Source of the DNA: CAVSXS01 sp963767715
GTDB lineage: Bacteria > Chloroflexota > Ktedonobacteria > Ktedonobacterales > Ktedonobacteraceae
Length of the DNA: 64,000 bases
Reading direction: 5' to 3'
Assembly: GCA_963767715.1 (NCBI GenBank)
Contig: CAVYFA010000016.1
Coordinates: 868,001 to 932,000, forward strand
The position numbers were made by a program, and so were the translations under genes. Under the pieces are notes generated by a model. The model did no database searches. It was not told where the DNA came from and saw only the letters and a program-made list of their open reading frames with translations. Positions 34,430-42,774 of the stretch are shown here, one piece after another; the first letter of the stretch is position 1; each line of letters begins with the position of its first letter.

Positions 34430-35526
34430 CACAGCATTTCTCCTGTCCGGGTGGGACTGCGAGGAGAGAAAAGTGCCTGATTGTCTGCGACGGTTCCTAC
34501 CAGTTCTTCAAGGACATCCTCCAGGGTCACTATACCTGCTGTCTCACCGGTTGCATTGATCACTATCGCCATGTGCGTGTGGTTGTTTTGCATTTGTGTC
34601 AAAAGATCGTCGAGCGGAACTTTCGGCGGTATGGAGAGTATCGGACGCATCAGGAGCTGGATATCAAAAGCGCCGCCAATGGCGAACATGCGTAAACGCC
34701 TAGCCACATCCTTTATACGTACCATTCCAACGATCTTGTCTGGCGTTTTTTCATACACTGGGTAACGAGTGTGACACTTCTCGGCTAGAATTGTCAGAAA
34801 GCTTTCGAAGGAGATTGTTATGGGCAAGCTTACCATGTCCACGCGAGGAATCATCACTTGTTCGGCTGTTTTTTGACGCAAGCTAAAGATACGCTGAGCA
34901 AGCGCCTCTTCTTGTTTATTCAATACACCTACCTCAGTACTTCGGGCCACCAGCGCCAGTAGTTCTTCGGGAGAATGTACCAGGCTCTCTGCATCAGGAA
35001 GCTGCAATCTAAGAGCGTGCATAAGCTTGCGTTCAATCCAGCGCAGAGCGCGAATGAATGGGTAAAAGAGCCAGGCGAAGAGAGAAAGTGGGCGAGCGGC
35101 GAAAAGAAGCGTTCTTTCGCTATACTCAATGCCGATAGATTTGGGAAGGACCTCTCCAAAGAGCGTATGCAGAGCAGCAATGAACAACAGGCTGATGACA
35201 ATTACCAGACCGTCAGCAATGTCGCTGGCAACTACTCCACCGGCCCATTTGAAAAGAGGCTCAATGCTGTGTTCCAGGGCTGGCTCTCCTATCCAACCGA
35301 GAGTAAGGCCGGCGAGGGTAATCCCCAGTTGAGTAGCCGCCAGTGACAGGTCAAGACGCCGAAGCTGACCCTGCGCGACCCTGGCGTTATTTTCACCCCG
35401 GGCCGCGAGCTGATCGATGCGGGTAGGACGGACTCTTAACAACGCAAACTCGGTCGCCACAAAGTAACCATTGACAGCGATTAACACAAATGCCGCGAGG
35501 ACACCAAGCAGCGTCGAAATATCCAT
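34429..35526 (-). CDS. CNNM/CorC-type membrane protein (DUF21 plus CBS pair)
   Basis: 365 residues from ATG 35526 (GGAG 8 bases upstream). A DUF21 membrane domain with three or four helices (TLLGVLAAFVLIAVNGYFVA; LVIVISLLFIAALHTLF) is followed by two CBS modules (VMIPRVDMVSLPI to VARRLRM; LMRPILSIPPKVPLDDLLTQ to LEDVLEELVG). The family is linked to Mg2+ or other divalent ion transport and its control by nucleotides, and is often misnamed hemolysin. The C-terminal CorC/HlyC domain is missing. Divergent from the endonuclease III gene and coupled to GH127 by a one-base stop/start overlap. Confidence 0.9.
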   Translation of the reverse strand: MDISTLLGVLAAFVLIAVNGYFVATEFALLRVRPTRIDQLAARGENNARVAQGQLRRLDLSLAATQLGITLAGLTLGWIGEPALEHSIEPLFKWAGGVVASDIADGLVIVISLLFIAALHTLFGEVLPKSIGIEYSERTLLFAARPLSLFAWLFYPFIRALRWIERKLMHALRLQLPDAESLVHSPEELLALVARSTEVGVLNKQEEALAQRIFSLRQKTAEQVMIPRVDMVSLPITISFESFLTILAEKCHTRYPVYEKTPDKIVGMVRIKDVARRLRMFAIGGAFDIQLLMRPILSIPPKVPLDDLLTQMQNNHTHMAIVINATGETAGIVTLEDVLEELVGTVADNQALFSPRSPTRTGEML

Positions 35527-35630
35527 AGAAGATGCTCCTTTAAAAAGCTGCGAACGCGCATTACCCTTGCATCGGCAAGAGAGCAACGATAGAATACGTA
35601 CAGACCATCAATGATATGAAGGAAACAGGT

Positions 35631-36359
35631 ATGCCAACGTCAATTCTACCTATCGTTCATTTAGCGCGGGTATACGAAATCCTTATCGCGACCTATGGTG
35701 AACCAAAGAACGAACCTGATAACAATCCACTTGGCGGGCTGATAGCAACCATTCTCTCACAACACACCTCAGATATCAATTCGGAACGCGCCTACCAGCA
35801 GTTGGTGATGGCGTTTCCTACCTGGGAAGCGGTACGGGACGCGGCAACGGATAAGATCGCCGAGGCGATCAAAAGTGGCGGGTTGGCAAACATAAAATCG
35901 GTTCGTATTCAGGATGTCTTACATACGCTCACCGAGCAGCAACGAGAACAGGGCGGCGCACGACCCCTCGCGGAGTATCTTTCTGATGAACTTGCCTGGC
36001 GTTCAACCGAGGAAGCATTACGCTATCTGCGCAGCCTTCCTGGAGTCGGGCCGAAGACAGCAGCATGCGTTCTGATGTTTCACCTTGACCGGCCGGCCTT
36101 CCCAATCGATACGCATGTCTGGAGAACGGCTCGGCGCTTGGGAGTAATCGGCCCGAAAGTCAGTGCCGATGCGGCACATACCCTTTTCGCCAAAGTGATA
36201 CCGCCGGAATGGGTCTATCCCCTGCATGTCAATCTGATCCGGCATGGAAGACAGATATGCCATGCCCAACGACCTGCCTGCGACGCCTGTCCTCTTTACA
36301 ACGAGTGCGCCTACGTGGGTAGTGTGAACGCGCAAGAAACTGCTCTCTCAGGAATATAG
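35631..36359 (+). CDS. nth: Endonuclease III-like DNA glycosylase/AP lyase
   Basis: 242 residues from ATG 35631; ATG 35616 would add five. The helix-hairpin-helix LPGVGPKTAACVL holds Lys142, the catalytic base that attacks the damaged base's sugar, and Asp160 in FPIDTHVWR is the second catalytic residue. The C-terminal CHAQRPACDACPLYNEC has the C-x6-C-x2-C-x5-C spacing of the 4Fe-4S cluster. It removes oxidised pyrimidines. Residues 40-50 (ILSQHTSDINS) differ a little from the E. coli LSAQTTD motif. It is single-copy in this window and divergent from the CNNM gene. Confidence 0.94.
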   Translation: MPTSILPIVHLARVYEILIATYGEPKNEPDNNPLGGLIATILSQHTSDINSERAYQQLVMAFPTWEAVRDAATDKIAEAIKSGGLANIKSVRIQDVLHTLTEQQREQGGARPLAEYLSDELAWRSTEEALRYLRSLPGVGPKTAACVLMFHLDRPAFPIDTHVWRTARRLGVIGPKVSADAAHTLFAKVIPPEWVYPLHVNLIRHGRQICHAQRPACDACPLYNECAYVGSVNAQETALSGI

Positions 36360-36619
36360 GGGAATATCCCATCCTTTTCGCTATGCCAGGTAATAAAAAG
36401 TGGGGACGACACTAGGACGGCAAACGCGATGAGGTATATTTACGCATCTCGCTGTATCTTAACCGCCTCATAACCGGTTCGCTATTCCAAGTAAAGACGT
36501 ACAAAAGCCGGTACCAGTTCCCGATAGGTAGCCTTCCCATGTCTCCCTGTGGTTGCGCCCACCAAAAAAGCATATACTACAAAGAAAAGGCAACACACAA
36601 GAAGGAGACCCGACCGACC

Positions 36620-37681
36620 ATGATCGACTTACGTAGTGATACCGTCACATTACCCTCTCCTGCTATGCGCGAAGCGATGTACCGCGCAGAAGTGGGAGAT
36701 GACGTATATGGTGAGGACCCGACCATCAACCGCCTGCAGGAGATGGCGGCGGAACGATTGGGGAAGGAGGCGGCGCTGTTCGTGGCGAGCGGGACGATGG
36801 GCAACGCTGCTGCCGTGCTGGCACACGCCGGGCGGGGCGAGGCGATAATCCTGGGGGATCAATCGCATATTTACCGCTACGAAGTTGGCGGCGCTTCGAC
36901 GCTGGGCGGCTCGCCGATGATCGTCATTCCGACCCGGCCGGATGGCATGCTCGATCCACACCTGATCGAGATCAACTACGCCGATGGCAGCGATGAGCAT
37001 AGCGCGCCCGCCGTGCTGCTGTGCATCGAAAATACACACAACCGCTGTGGTGGGGCGGTACTGAGCGTGCAGCAGATGGAGACGCTGGCGGCGCTGGCGC
37101 ACGAGCGCGGCATGAAGGTACACCTGGATGGAGCGCGTGTCTTCAACGCGGCCATCGCGCTTGGGATTCCAGTGAGCGAACTGGTGCGACCGGTCGATTC
37201 GGTGATGTTCTGCCTCTCGAAGGGGCTGAGCGCGCCAGTGGGCTCGCTGCTGGTGGGCAGTCGCGACTTTATCCGGCGGGCGCACCGCATGCGCAAGGCT
37301 CTTGGGGGCGGGATGCGCCAGGCGGGTGTGCTGGCGGCCGCTGGCGTCGTAGCGCTTGAGCAGATGGTGGAGCGCATGGCGGAAGATCACGAGAATAGCA
37401 AGTTGCTGGCGCGGGGGCTGGCGGACTATCCCCAGATAGAGGTGAACGTTGAACGGGTTGTGACGAATATGGTTATGTTCTCGGTACGAAATGCCAGGCA
37501 AGAGCCATTAAGCGAGGCTGAGACGATGCGCTTCCTCGAGAAGGCGCAGGAACACGGCGTGCTGATGGGGCATATCGGCGAGGGCAAGATTCGTGCCGTC
37601 ACGCATTACGGCATCGAGGCGAAGGATGTCGAGGCCGCGCTGCTCGGCATTCGCAGGACATTGATCGAGATGCAGTTGTGA
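36620..37681 (+). CDS. ltaE: Low-specificity L-threonine aldolase
   Basis: 353 residues from ATG 36620 (GAAGGAG 12 bases upstream). Fold-type I PLP enzyme that splits threonine or allo-threonine to glycine and acetaldehyde. IDLRSDTVTLPSPAMREAM opens the protein, GDDVYGEDPT and VASGTMGN bind PLP and phosphate, VHLDGARVFNAA holds the PLP Asp, and Lys201 in MFCLSKGLSAPVGSLL forms the Schiff base. No partner genes lie close by on this strand. Confidence 0.95.
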   Translation: MIDLRSDTVTLPSPAMREAMYRAEVGDDVYGEDPTINRLQEMAAERLGKEAALFVASGTMGNAAAVLAHAGRGEAIILGDQSHIYRYEVGGASTLGGSPMIVIPTRPDGMLDPHLIEINYADGSDEHSAPAVLLCIENTHNRCGGAVLSVQQMETLAALAHERGMKVHLDGARVFNAAIALGIPVSELVRPVDSVMFCLSKGLSAPVGSLLVGSRDFIRRAHRMRKALGGGMRQAGVLAAAGVVALEQMVERMAEDHENSKLLARGLADYPQIEVNVERVVTNMVMFSVRNARQEPLSEAETMRFLEKAQEHGVLMGHIGEGKIRAVTHYGIEAKDVEAALLGIRRTLIEMQL

Positions 37682-37791
37682 CGAAAGTCATAGGGGAAAA
37701 TATGCCGAGCGGCATCTGCATCGCGGGTGGTTATCTCGTATAATTGGAATGTGATTTGAACTTATTCTTTCTATAGGGAGGTAACTCATAC

Positions 37792-38475
37792 ATGATGTAC
37801 GATGATCGCTATCAACGCAGGCAGATGCGGCGCATGCGCAGGGCGAACAGGAGATATTATCGCAACAGGCTCGGCGGGTTATCCGGCGGTATCTTCTTCA
37901 TTGCCCTGGCACTCGCATTTGCCTTATCGGGCAGCATCGGCTGGCACCTGTTCCTGCCGATCTTTTTCGTTGGGCTGGCATTCTGCGCGCTGCTTGGCTC
38001 GGCCAGCTCATTCAATCCAAGAGGACTCTATGGGGGCATCCAGGGATTTGTCTGGCTGATGGGATTGGCGTTCTGCTTCCTGTTCGGCTTCTGGCCCTGG
38101 ATACTGGTTGTCATCGGGGTCTCATGCATCCTTGGCGCGTTGTACGTTCCCCTGACGACCGGGCTCATGGGCGCGGGCATCTTCGCCGCGATGCAGGGCA
38201 ACCAGCAGCAACAGCCATATCAGCAATACCCACAAAACCAACCCCCTGGACAGCCCTATGCCCAGGGGCAGGAGCCCTACCAGTCATACCAGCAAGGCTA
38301 CCAGCCGCAACCGCAGCAGCCTGGCTCGTATGTCGAAGGTGGGCAGCAATACGAATACCCGGCGGGGGGCCAGTATGGGCAGGAAGGCCAGGGAGAGCAG
38401 CAGGCGCAGCCCAAGCAGGAGTACGATCAGCCTCAGACGCCGTACCCACCCCAGGAGATGCCCCCACAGCAATAA
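37792..38475 (+). CDS. Membrane protein with Gln/Pro/Tyr-rich tail
   Basis: 227 residues; AGGGAGG is 10 bases before ATG 37792. A very basic N-terminus (RRQMRRMRRANRRYYRNR) precedes four hydrophobic helices within about 30-135. The C-terminal 90 residues are low-complexity Gln/Pro/Tyr/Gly (QGYQPQPQQPGSYVEGG), predicted disordered. Such tails in Chloroflexota are common but unexplained; they may phase-separate or bind SH3/WW-like domains. No homologous family is recognised. Confidence 0.75.
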   Translation: MMYDDRYQRRQMRRMRRANRRYYRNRLGGLSGGIFFIALALAFALSGSIGWHLFLPIFFVGLAFCALLGSASSFNPRGLYGGIQGFVWLMGLAFCFLFGFWPWILVVIGVSCILGALYVPLTTGLMGAGIFAAMQGNQQQQPYQQYPQNQPPGQPYAQGQEPYQSYQQGYQPQPQQPGSYVEGGQQYEYPAGGQYGQEGQGEQQAQPKQEYDQPQTPYPPQEMPPQQ

Positions 38476-38488
38476 CACCTCGTCCACC

Positions 38489-38535
38489 GCCGATGGCGCC
38501 ATCTCGGTAATCGGCTGCGGGCGCCATCGGCAATG
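38489..38535. terminator. Hairpin after the Gln-rich membrane-protein gene
   Basis: GCCGATGGCGCC (38490-38501) and GGCGCCATCGGC (38519-38531 region) pair around a loop of about 18 bases. There is no T tract, so it is either a Rho-type or a merely stabilising structure. Confidence 0.45.
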
Positions 38536-38636
38536 GACGGGCGAGCAGCATTTGACACTATCCGAAGCCACGCGGTAAGATCAAGGTGAACAATAACTTT
38601 TCACAATGAACCATCTCTGGAGAGGAGCAGCATCGC

Positions 38637-39470
38637 ATGGCTTTAACTAACATCGTGGGATCGGTTGCTGTCGTCACAGGGGGAGCTAGCGGGATTGGAC
38701 TGGCTACAGCGGCCGCTTTTCATGCGCGCGGCGGCCACGTCGTTCTGGCTGATATCAACGAGACTGGCCTGGAGCGCGCGAAGGAACAGGTGCGCTCGCG
38801 CAACCCGCAGGCGCAGGGGGATATTCTCACCATCGTGACGGACGTGACGAATGAGGCCCAGGTTCGCGCCCTTATGCAGCAGGCAGATGATACATTCGGA
38901 CGGATAGACCTGGTCGTCACCTGTGCAGGTGTGGGCCAGGGCGGCCTTATCGATACTTTTCCGGCCAGTCAGATGCAATCCCTGATGGATATCAATTTCA
39001 TGGGAACGTTCCACTGCGTGCAGGCGGCCTTGCCCGCGATGCGCAGGCAGGGTTCGGGCCACTTCGTCTTCCTCAGTTCAGTAGCAGGTAAGCTCGGTAA
39101 CGCCTTCCTTTCCGGCTACTGCGCGAGCAAATGGGCCGTGCGGGGCTTCTCATCGGCGCTGCGCGTGGAGCTGTATGGGAGCGGCATAGGGATCACCACT
39201 GTTTATCCGGCCTGGGTCGATACACCCATGGTCCACCAGGGGGAAGAAATGTCACGCCTGTTCAACGTGGAGGTGCTGCTGACGCCGGACCAGGTAGCGG
39301 AGGAGATACTCAAGGCGGCAGCGGAAAATAAGCGCGATCTGACGCTTGCTCCTAACCAGGATATCGCGCAGATTCTGCCGGTCTTCCATGAGAACCAGGA
39401 CCTGGCCGAGGACCTGCTGGGCGCCGGGATGAGGCATCGCATCGAGAAGTTGTACGGACAGCAGTCATAG
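38637..39470 (+). CDS. Short-chain dehydrogenase/reductase
   Basis: 277 residues, GGAGAGGAG upstream. Classical SDR: NAD(P)-binding TGGASGIG at 14-21, acidic residue after the second strand (LADINE), which favours NAD(H), NAG equivalent TCAGVG (unusual), catalytic Ser in FLSSVAG, and YCASKWAV with the Tyr and Lys. SDR genes of this type act on many alcohols and ketones; the substrate is unknown. It is followed after 2 bases by the MpaB-family gene, so a joint lipid- or terpenoid-oxidation step is possible. Confidence 0.88.
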   Translation: MALTNIVGSVAVVTGGASGIGLATAAAFHARGGHVVLADINETGLERAKEQVRSRNPQAQGDILTIVTDVTNEAQVRALMQQADDTFGRIDLVVTCAGVGQGGLIDTFPASQMQSLMDINFMGTFHCVQAALPAMRRQGSGHFVFLSSVAGKLGNAFLSGYCASKWAVRGFSSALRVELYGSGIGITTVYPAWVDTPMVHQGEEMSRLFNVEVLLTPDQVAEEILKAAAENKRDLTLAPNQDIAQILPVFHENQDLAEDLLGAGMRHRIEKLYGQQS

Positions 39471-39493
39471 ACGTGCATAGCAAGGAATACCCG

Positions 39494-40339
39494 ATGGACG
39501 AATCAGGCGGCCAGCGTGATTACGGATATTATGGCCCCGGCAGCGTGGCCTGGAAGGTGGGACGTGAAGCGGTGGTCTTGCTGGGCGGGTCTCGCGCGGT
39601 GCTGATGCAGTTAGCGCATCCCCTGGTGGCAATAGGTGTCAGCACGCACAGCGATTACATGAGCGACCCCTTTGGCCGGGCAGCGCGCACTTTCATGCAT
39701 GGTGAATGGATGATGTTCGGCTCGCTCGAGAAGGCCCGTCGATCTGCACGCACCATCAATCGCCTGCACAAGGGCGTGCATGGCTTCCTGCCCATCGATG
39801 CCGGGGCATACGGCAGTGGTGCGCGCTACGACGCACGCTACCCCGACCTGCTGCTGTGGGTTCACGCCACGCTGGTCGATACGCTGCTGTTGTGCTATGA
39901 CCTCTTCATTGGCCCGCTCGACGAGGCCGAGCAGGACGACTATTACCAGCAATCGAAGGCGGTCGCGCACCTGCTGGGCCTGCTGCCCGAGAAGATGCCC
40001 ACGCGAGTATGCGACCTGAAAGCATACGTGCAGGAGATGGTTTACAGCAATCAGCTTGCCGCGACACCCCAGGCGCGGCGGCTGGCCGAGCAGGTACTCT
40101 TCCCACCAATGCCCTCCATCTTTCGCCCGGCGATGCACCTCAACTACCAGCTCACCTGTGCCTTGCTGCCCGAACCCGTGCGTGCTATCTACGGCTTCGA
40201 GTGGGATCAGCAGCGGCAGCGCCTCTTCGACCTGTCTGCGTGGGGGATGCGCCAGATGCTGCCCCGGCTGCCAATGTACCTGCGGGAATTGCCGATCACG
40301 CGCCGTATCATCGATCAGACGATGAAGCTATCAGCCTGA
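39494..40339 (+). CDS. Oxygenase MpaB family protein (DUF2236)
   Basis: 281 residues from ATG 39494 (AAGGA 7 bases upstream; GTG 39473 is possible). The family signature YGPGSVAWKVGREAVVLLGG, then LMQLAHPLVAIGVSTHSDY and MFGSLEKARRSARTINRLHKGVHG, is that of DUF2236, named after the MpaB oxygenase and the latex-clearing protein Lcp, a heme-b protein. The conserved His in LAHPLVA and in RLHKGVHG could be heme-linked. It follows the SDR gene closely. Its end overlaps the convergent TPR regulator by 32 bases. Confidence 0.85.
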   Translation: MDESGGQRDYGYYGPGSVAWKVGREAVVLLGGSRAVLMQLAHPLVAIGVSTHSDYMSDPFGRAARTFMHGEWMMFGSLEKARRSARTINRLHKGVHGFLPIDAGAYGSGARYDARYPDLLLWVHATLVDTLLLCYDLFIGPLDEAEQDDYYQQSKAVAHLLGLLPEKMPTRVCDLKAYVQEMVYSNQLAATPQARRLAEQVLFPPMPSIFRPAMHLNYQLTCALLPEPVRAIYGFEWDQQRQRLFDLSAWGMRQMLPRLPMYLRELPITRRIIDQTMKLSA

Positions 40340-41537
40340 GCGTGCTCTGGCTTCCCTGCTCAAGCTCTTCGCGAAACGCCTGCACGGCACTGGCATCGCC
40401 GTACCCATCCTTCTCGAGCGCTCTCAAGAGAAGTGTGGCTTGATGTGTGGCGTGCGGGGAGCACATCGCTGCCGCGCGGTGGTAAAATGTCCATCCTATT
40501 GAGACACATTCCTCGATCTCACCGAGCATACGGTAAGCTTTCGCCCAATCGTGAGGAATCCAGGCCGCGAGCCGTGTATCCTGGTCAGTATGAATTTGCT
40601 CCTCGATCTCTTCCCTCATCTCCAATGTTTTCCGCGGTTCACCCAGCTCCAGGTAGCCGTAGCTTTTCTCGGACAGGATGGAACTCATTCGCCCAAACAC
40701 ACAATCTGTCCCATCTCCATAGCTTCCACCGAGTCCGCTCGCCATGGTCATGGCGCTGTTAATGGCCCGCTCAAAGCGCACCGCGTCCCCCACGCTGGCA
40801 TAGATGCGAGCGAGATAGGTATGGACGAAGGCAATGATGTGCTTGCCCGCTCCGAACGAGGCATCGCGCGCATCTTCCAGACGAGAGAGCGCGGCGCACT
40901 TTTCCCCTTTGCGTTCAAGCTCGGCTCCAAGGCTCATCAACGACAGCGCTAGCAAGGGGGCATCATCCACTGCACGAGCTGTTTCGTACATCTCTCCGTA
41001 TATGGAGAGCGCCTCGTCGTAGCGCCGTTGCTCTACCGCGGTAACGGCGTTGAGTCGTTGCACCTGCGCATACAGGAGTAGAAAGCGCCGTTCGAGGCGC
41101 AGCGGGAGCGGTATATGTTCCTGGAAGTGGGCGAAGAGGTTCGTAAGGTGCGCGACCCCTTTCCCCGCATCGACGAGCCGGGCGGCACATCGCAAGTTCC
41201 ATGTATGATGGATGAGGGTCTCGACGCAATCCAGCGTCTCCTGATACAGCAAGTTCCCGCGGCCGGGGAGAGTCCACGGATCAAATGGATCGTACTCTGA
41301 GAGGCCAAAGCGCCAGAGCGGGATATTAAGGAGCGCCGCGAGTTGGCGCAGCGTGCCGGGATGGTCGATACGCTTCCTTCCGTGTTCGACATCCTGGACG
41401 TAGCGGGGCAGAACACCTCTCTCCCCGCTCGTTTTCGGCCAGAGAGCAGCCAGCTTCTCCTGGGTCATTCCGCGCTGGAGGCGGAACTCTCTGATGGTCA
41501 CTCCGTGGTGGTACGCAACGTTGCTGGCGCGTGCCAT
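40308..41537 (-). CDS. XRE-type regulator with TPR-like C-terminal region
   Basis: 409 residues from ATG 41537. The N-terminal helix-turn-helix (IREFRLQRGMTQEKLAALW, then LPRYVQDVEHGRKRI) is followed by about 330 helical residues with weak TPR character (RRYDEALSIYGEMYETARAV; LLALSLMSLGAELERKGEKC; FVHTYLARIYASVGDAVRFE). Such XRE-TPR proteins resemble peptide-pheromone-sensing RRNPP regulators and are abundant in Ktedonobacteria, but no pheromone precursor is seen. Target genes are unknown. Confidence 0.82.
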   Translation of the reverse strand: MARASNVAYHHGVTIREFRLQRGMTQEKLAALWPKTSGERGVLPRYVQDVEHGRKRIDHPGTLRQLAALLNIPLWRFGLSEYDPFDPWTLPGRGNLLYQETLDCVETLIHHTWNLRCAARLVDAGKGVAHLTNLFAHFQEHIPLPLRLERRFLLLYAQVQRLNAVTAVEQRRYDEALSIYGEMYETARAVDDAPLLALSLMSLGAELERKGEKCAALSRLEDARDASFGAGKHIIAFVHTYLARIYASVGDAVRFERAINSAMTMASGLGGSYGDGTDCVFGRMSSILSEKSYGYLELGEPRKTLEMREEIEEQIHTDQDTRLAAWIPHDWAKAYRMLGEIEECVSIGWTFYHRAAAMCSPHATHQATLLLRALEKDGYGDASAVQAFREELEQGSQSTLRLIASSSDR

Positions 41538-41912
41538 TAGGAAGGTACTCCCTTCTATCCACAAAAATGACGTAGCTCCTGGTGCGTGAGAAAAGCCGGT
41601 AACAATCCTACTAATTAGTACGGGAAAGAAAGGCTGGCGGATTACCTGGCACGTCCCAAAAAGACCGTGGCATCGCTGCGTTGAGCACAGTAAGCTATCA
41701 CAGAGTGGGCGTTTGCGCCCTCACTAGGCATACAAGCGAGAAGCAAAGAGGGTGCAGGGTGGAACAGCCCTGCACCCTCGAGAATGGAGGGATTGTTCCA
41801 CTCCTCGTTGTGATAAGAAAGAGAGGCCTTCCTTTTCCAGCATGAAGATTGCTCGTATACATTGCCAGGGATCGCTCCTGAGTGGGTCTGTGCTGGCAGT
41901 GAGGAGGGAGCC
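41538..41912. other. Divergent intergenic region with strong hairpin
   Basis: About 375 bases between the XRE-TPR gene (minus) and the receiver-domain gene (plus). Apart from the hairpin at 41748-41779 there is no gene. Confidence 0.5.
41748..41779. terminator. Perfect 12-bp hairpin
   Basis: GAGGGTGCAGGG (41748-41759), loop TGGAACAG, CCCTGCACCCTC (41768-41779). The stem is perfect and very stable, but neither side has a T tract, so an intrinsic terminator is not assured. It lies 134 bases before ATG 41913 and could also be a leader structure. Confidence 0.5.
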
Positions 41913-42305
41913 ATGACGGAGCATGAACATATACACCCGGGAGCCTCTCCAACCTTCTTGATCGTCGAGCATGAACTGGCATTGAATCAGTTGCTCGTCG
42001 ATGCCTTGCAGATGGAGTTCAGTGCGGTCGTCTATGCCGTCACCACAGGGAGAAGTGCGATCAGGACCGCCAGGAGGGTCAATCCCACGCTCTTGATCAT
42101 TGACGGTGAGATCGGCGATATGGATGCAACGGTACTCGCTGACCGGCTGCACGAGATCAAACAACTAGAACACACTCCGACTATTTTCATCGACTCGAAT
42201 GTGGTACCTCAGATGGCACGCCCAGGATACTTCATCGCCTTCATCAGAAAGCCATTCCTTTTGCATGCGCTGTTTCAAGTTGTGAGACAAGCCCTGAGCG
42301 CCTGA
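41913..42305 (+). CDS. Stand-alone receiver-domain protein
   Basis: 130 residues from ATG 41913 with GAGGAGGGAG just upstream. A single response-regulator receiver domain: phospho-acceptor Asp64 in LLIIDGEIGD and Lys113 in FIRKPF. The first acidic pair is altered (IVEHEL in place of a VVDDE-type motif), which should weaken Mg2+ binding. No output domain and no histidine kinase lie next to it, so it may act in a relay or by binding a partner. Confidence 0.8.
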   Translation: MTEHEHIHPGASPTFLIVEHELALNQLLVDALQMEFSAVVYAVTTGRSAIRTARRVNPTLLIIDGEIGDMDATVLADRLHEIKQLEHTPTIFIDSNVVPQMARPGYFIAFIRKPFLLHALFQVVRQALSA

Positions 42306-42393
42306 TCTGGAACAAAGGGGAGCGCAGCGAAGGATCTGGCGCGAGGGACGGCGAGATCCTTGCGGTCGCCCTGGGTTTTGCACTTCAGACTCC

Positions 42394-42531
42394 TCACCTC
42401 TTCTTTGGTGACATGCACAAGCAGTGGAGACCCGTGCAGTTGCCCTCTTCCAGTCGACGTGACCACACCTCCAGGCCCTCGTCGACCATCGCTTCAATCG
42501 CCGTGAGCCTGCCACGGCGAACATCCTGGAA
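42394..42531 (-). pseudogene. Gene remnant of unknown family
   Basis: On the minus strand this piece reads FQDVRRGRLTAIEAMVDEG, then LEVWSRRLEEGNC and ends at a TGA. The composition looks protein-coding, but the frame meets a TGA within the palindromic element directly upstream and has no start. It appears to be the tail of a gene cut by, or carried with, the repeat. The family is not recognised. Confidence 0.35.
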
Positions 42532-42561
42532 ATTTACCGCTCATTTTGAGCGGTAAATGAT
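42526..42561. repeat. Palindrome-centred dispersed element, copy 2
   Basis: Contains the perfect palindrome TTTACCGCTCA-TTTT-TGAGCGGTAAA-type core around 42535-42559. Read on the minus strand it matches copy 1 (21789-21824), including the TTTCCAGGA extension on one side. Confidence 0.65.
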
Positions 42562-42774
42562 CATCGGTACCTGCCTGAAGCCCCTTCTCAGGCGGCTTTA
42601 TCGGGCCCAAAATATTCTTTCTGGAGAACGTGTATTGTTTACAAGTCCTCCTAACTCCCTTGACTATCGTTGTCAGAGGCTTACAATAAGGACCAAGAAA
42701 TAAGGTCTCAATACGCTTCAATCCGGCTTGTGCTTGAGAGAGTCAAGTGCCACAATGAAAGGAACCGCTCCATT

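Larger units (their letters stand above)
42306..42774. other. Intergenic region with repeat and gene remnant
   Basis: 470 bases between the receiver-domain gene and the VOC gene. It holds a CCTTGCGGTCGCC repeat scrap (42359-42371), a minus-strand coding remnant (42394-42531) and a palindromic element (42526-42561). No full gene. Confidence 0.5.

Noticed and set aside
34429..35526. Hemolysin
   Set aside because: The family is often given this name, but the DUF21 plus CBS layout indicates an ion-linked membrane protein, not a pore-forming toxin.
36650..37501. A 283-codon minus-strand open frame
   Set aside because: Antisense to the threonine aldolase gene; His/Arg-rich shadow.
41748..41779. 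Intrinsic terminator with certainty
   Set aside because: The stem is perfect, but there is no T tract on either strand and both flanking genes point away, so the role stays open.
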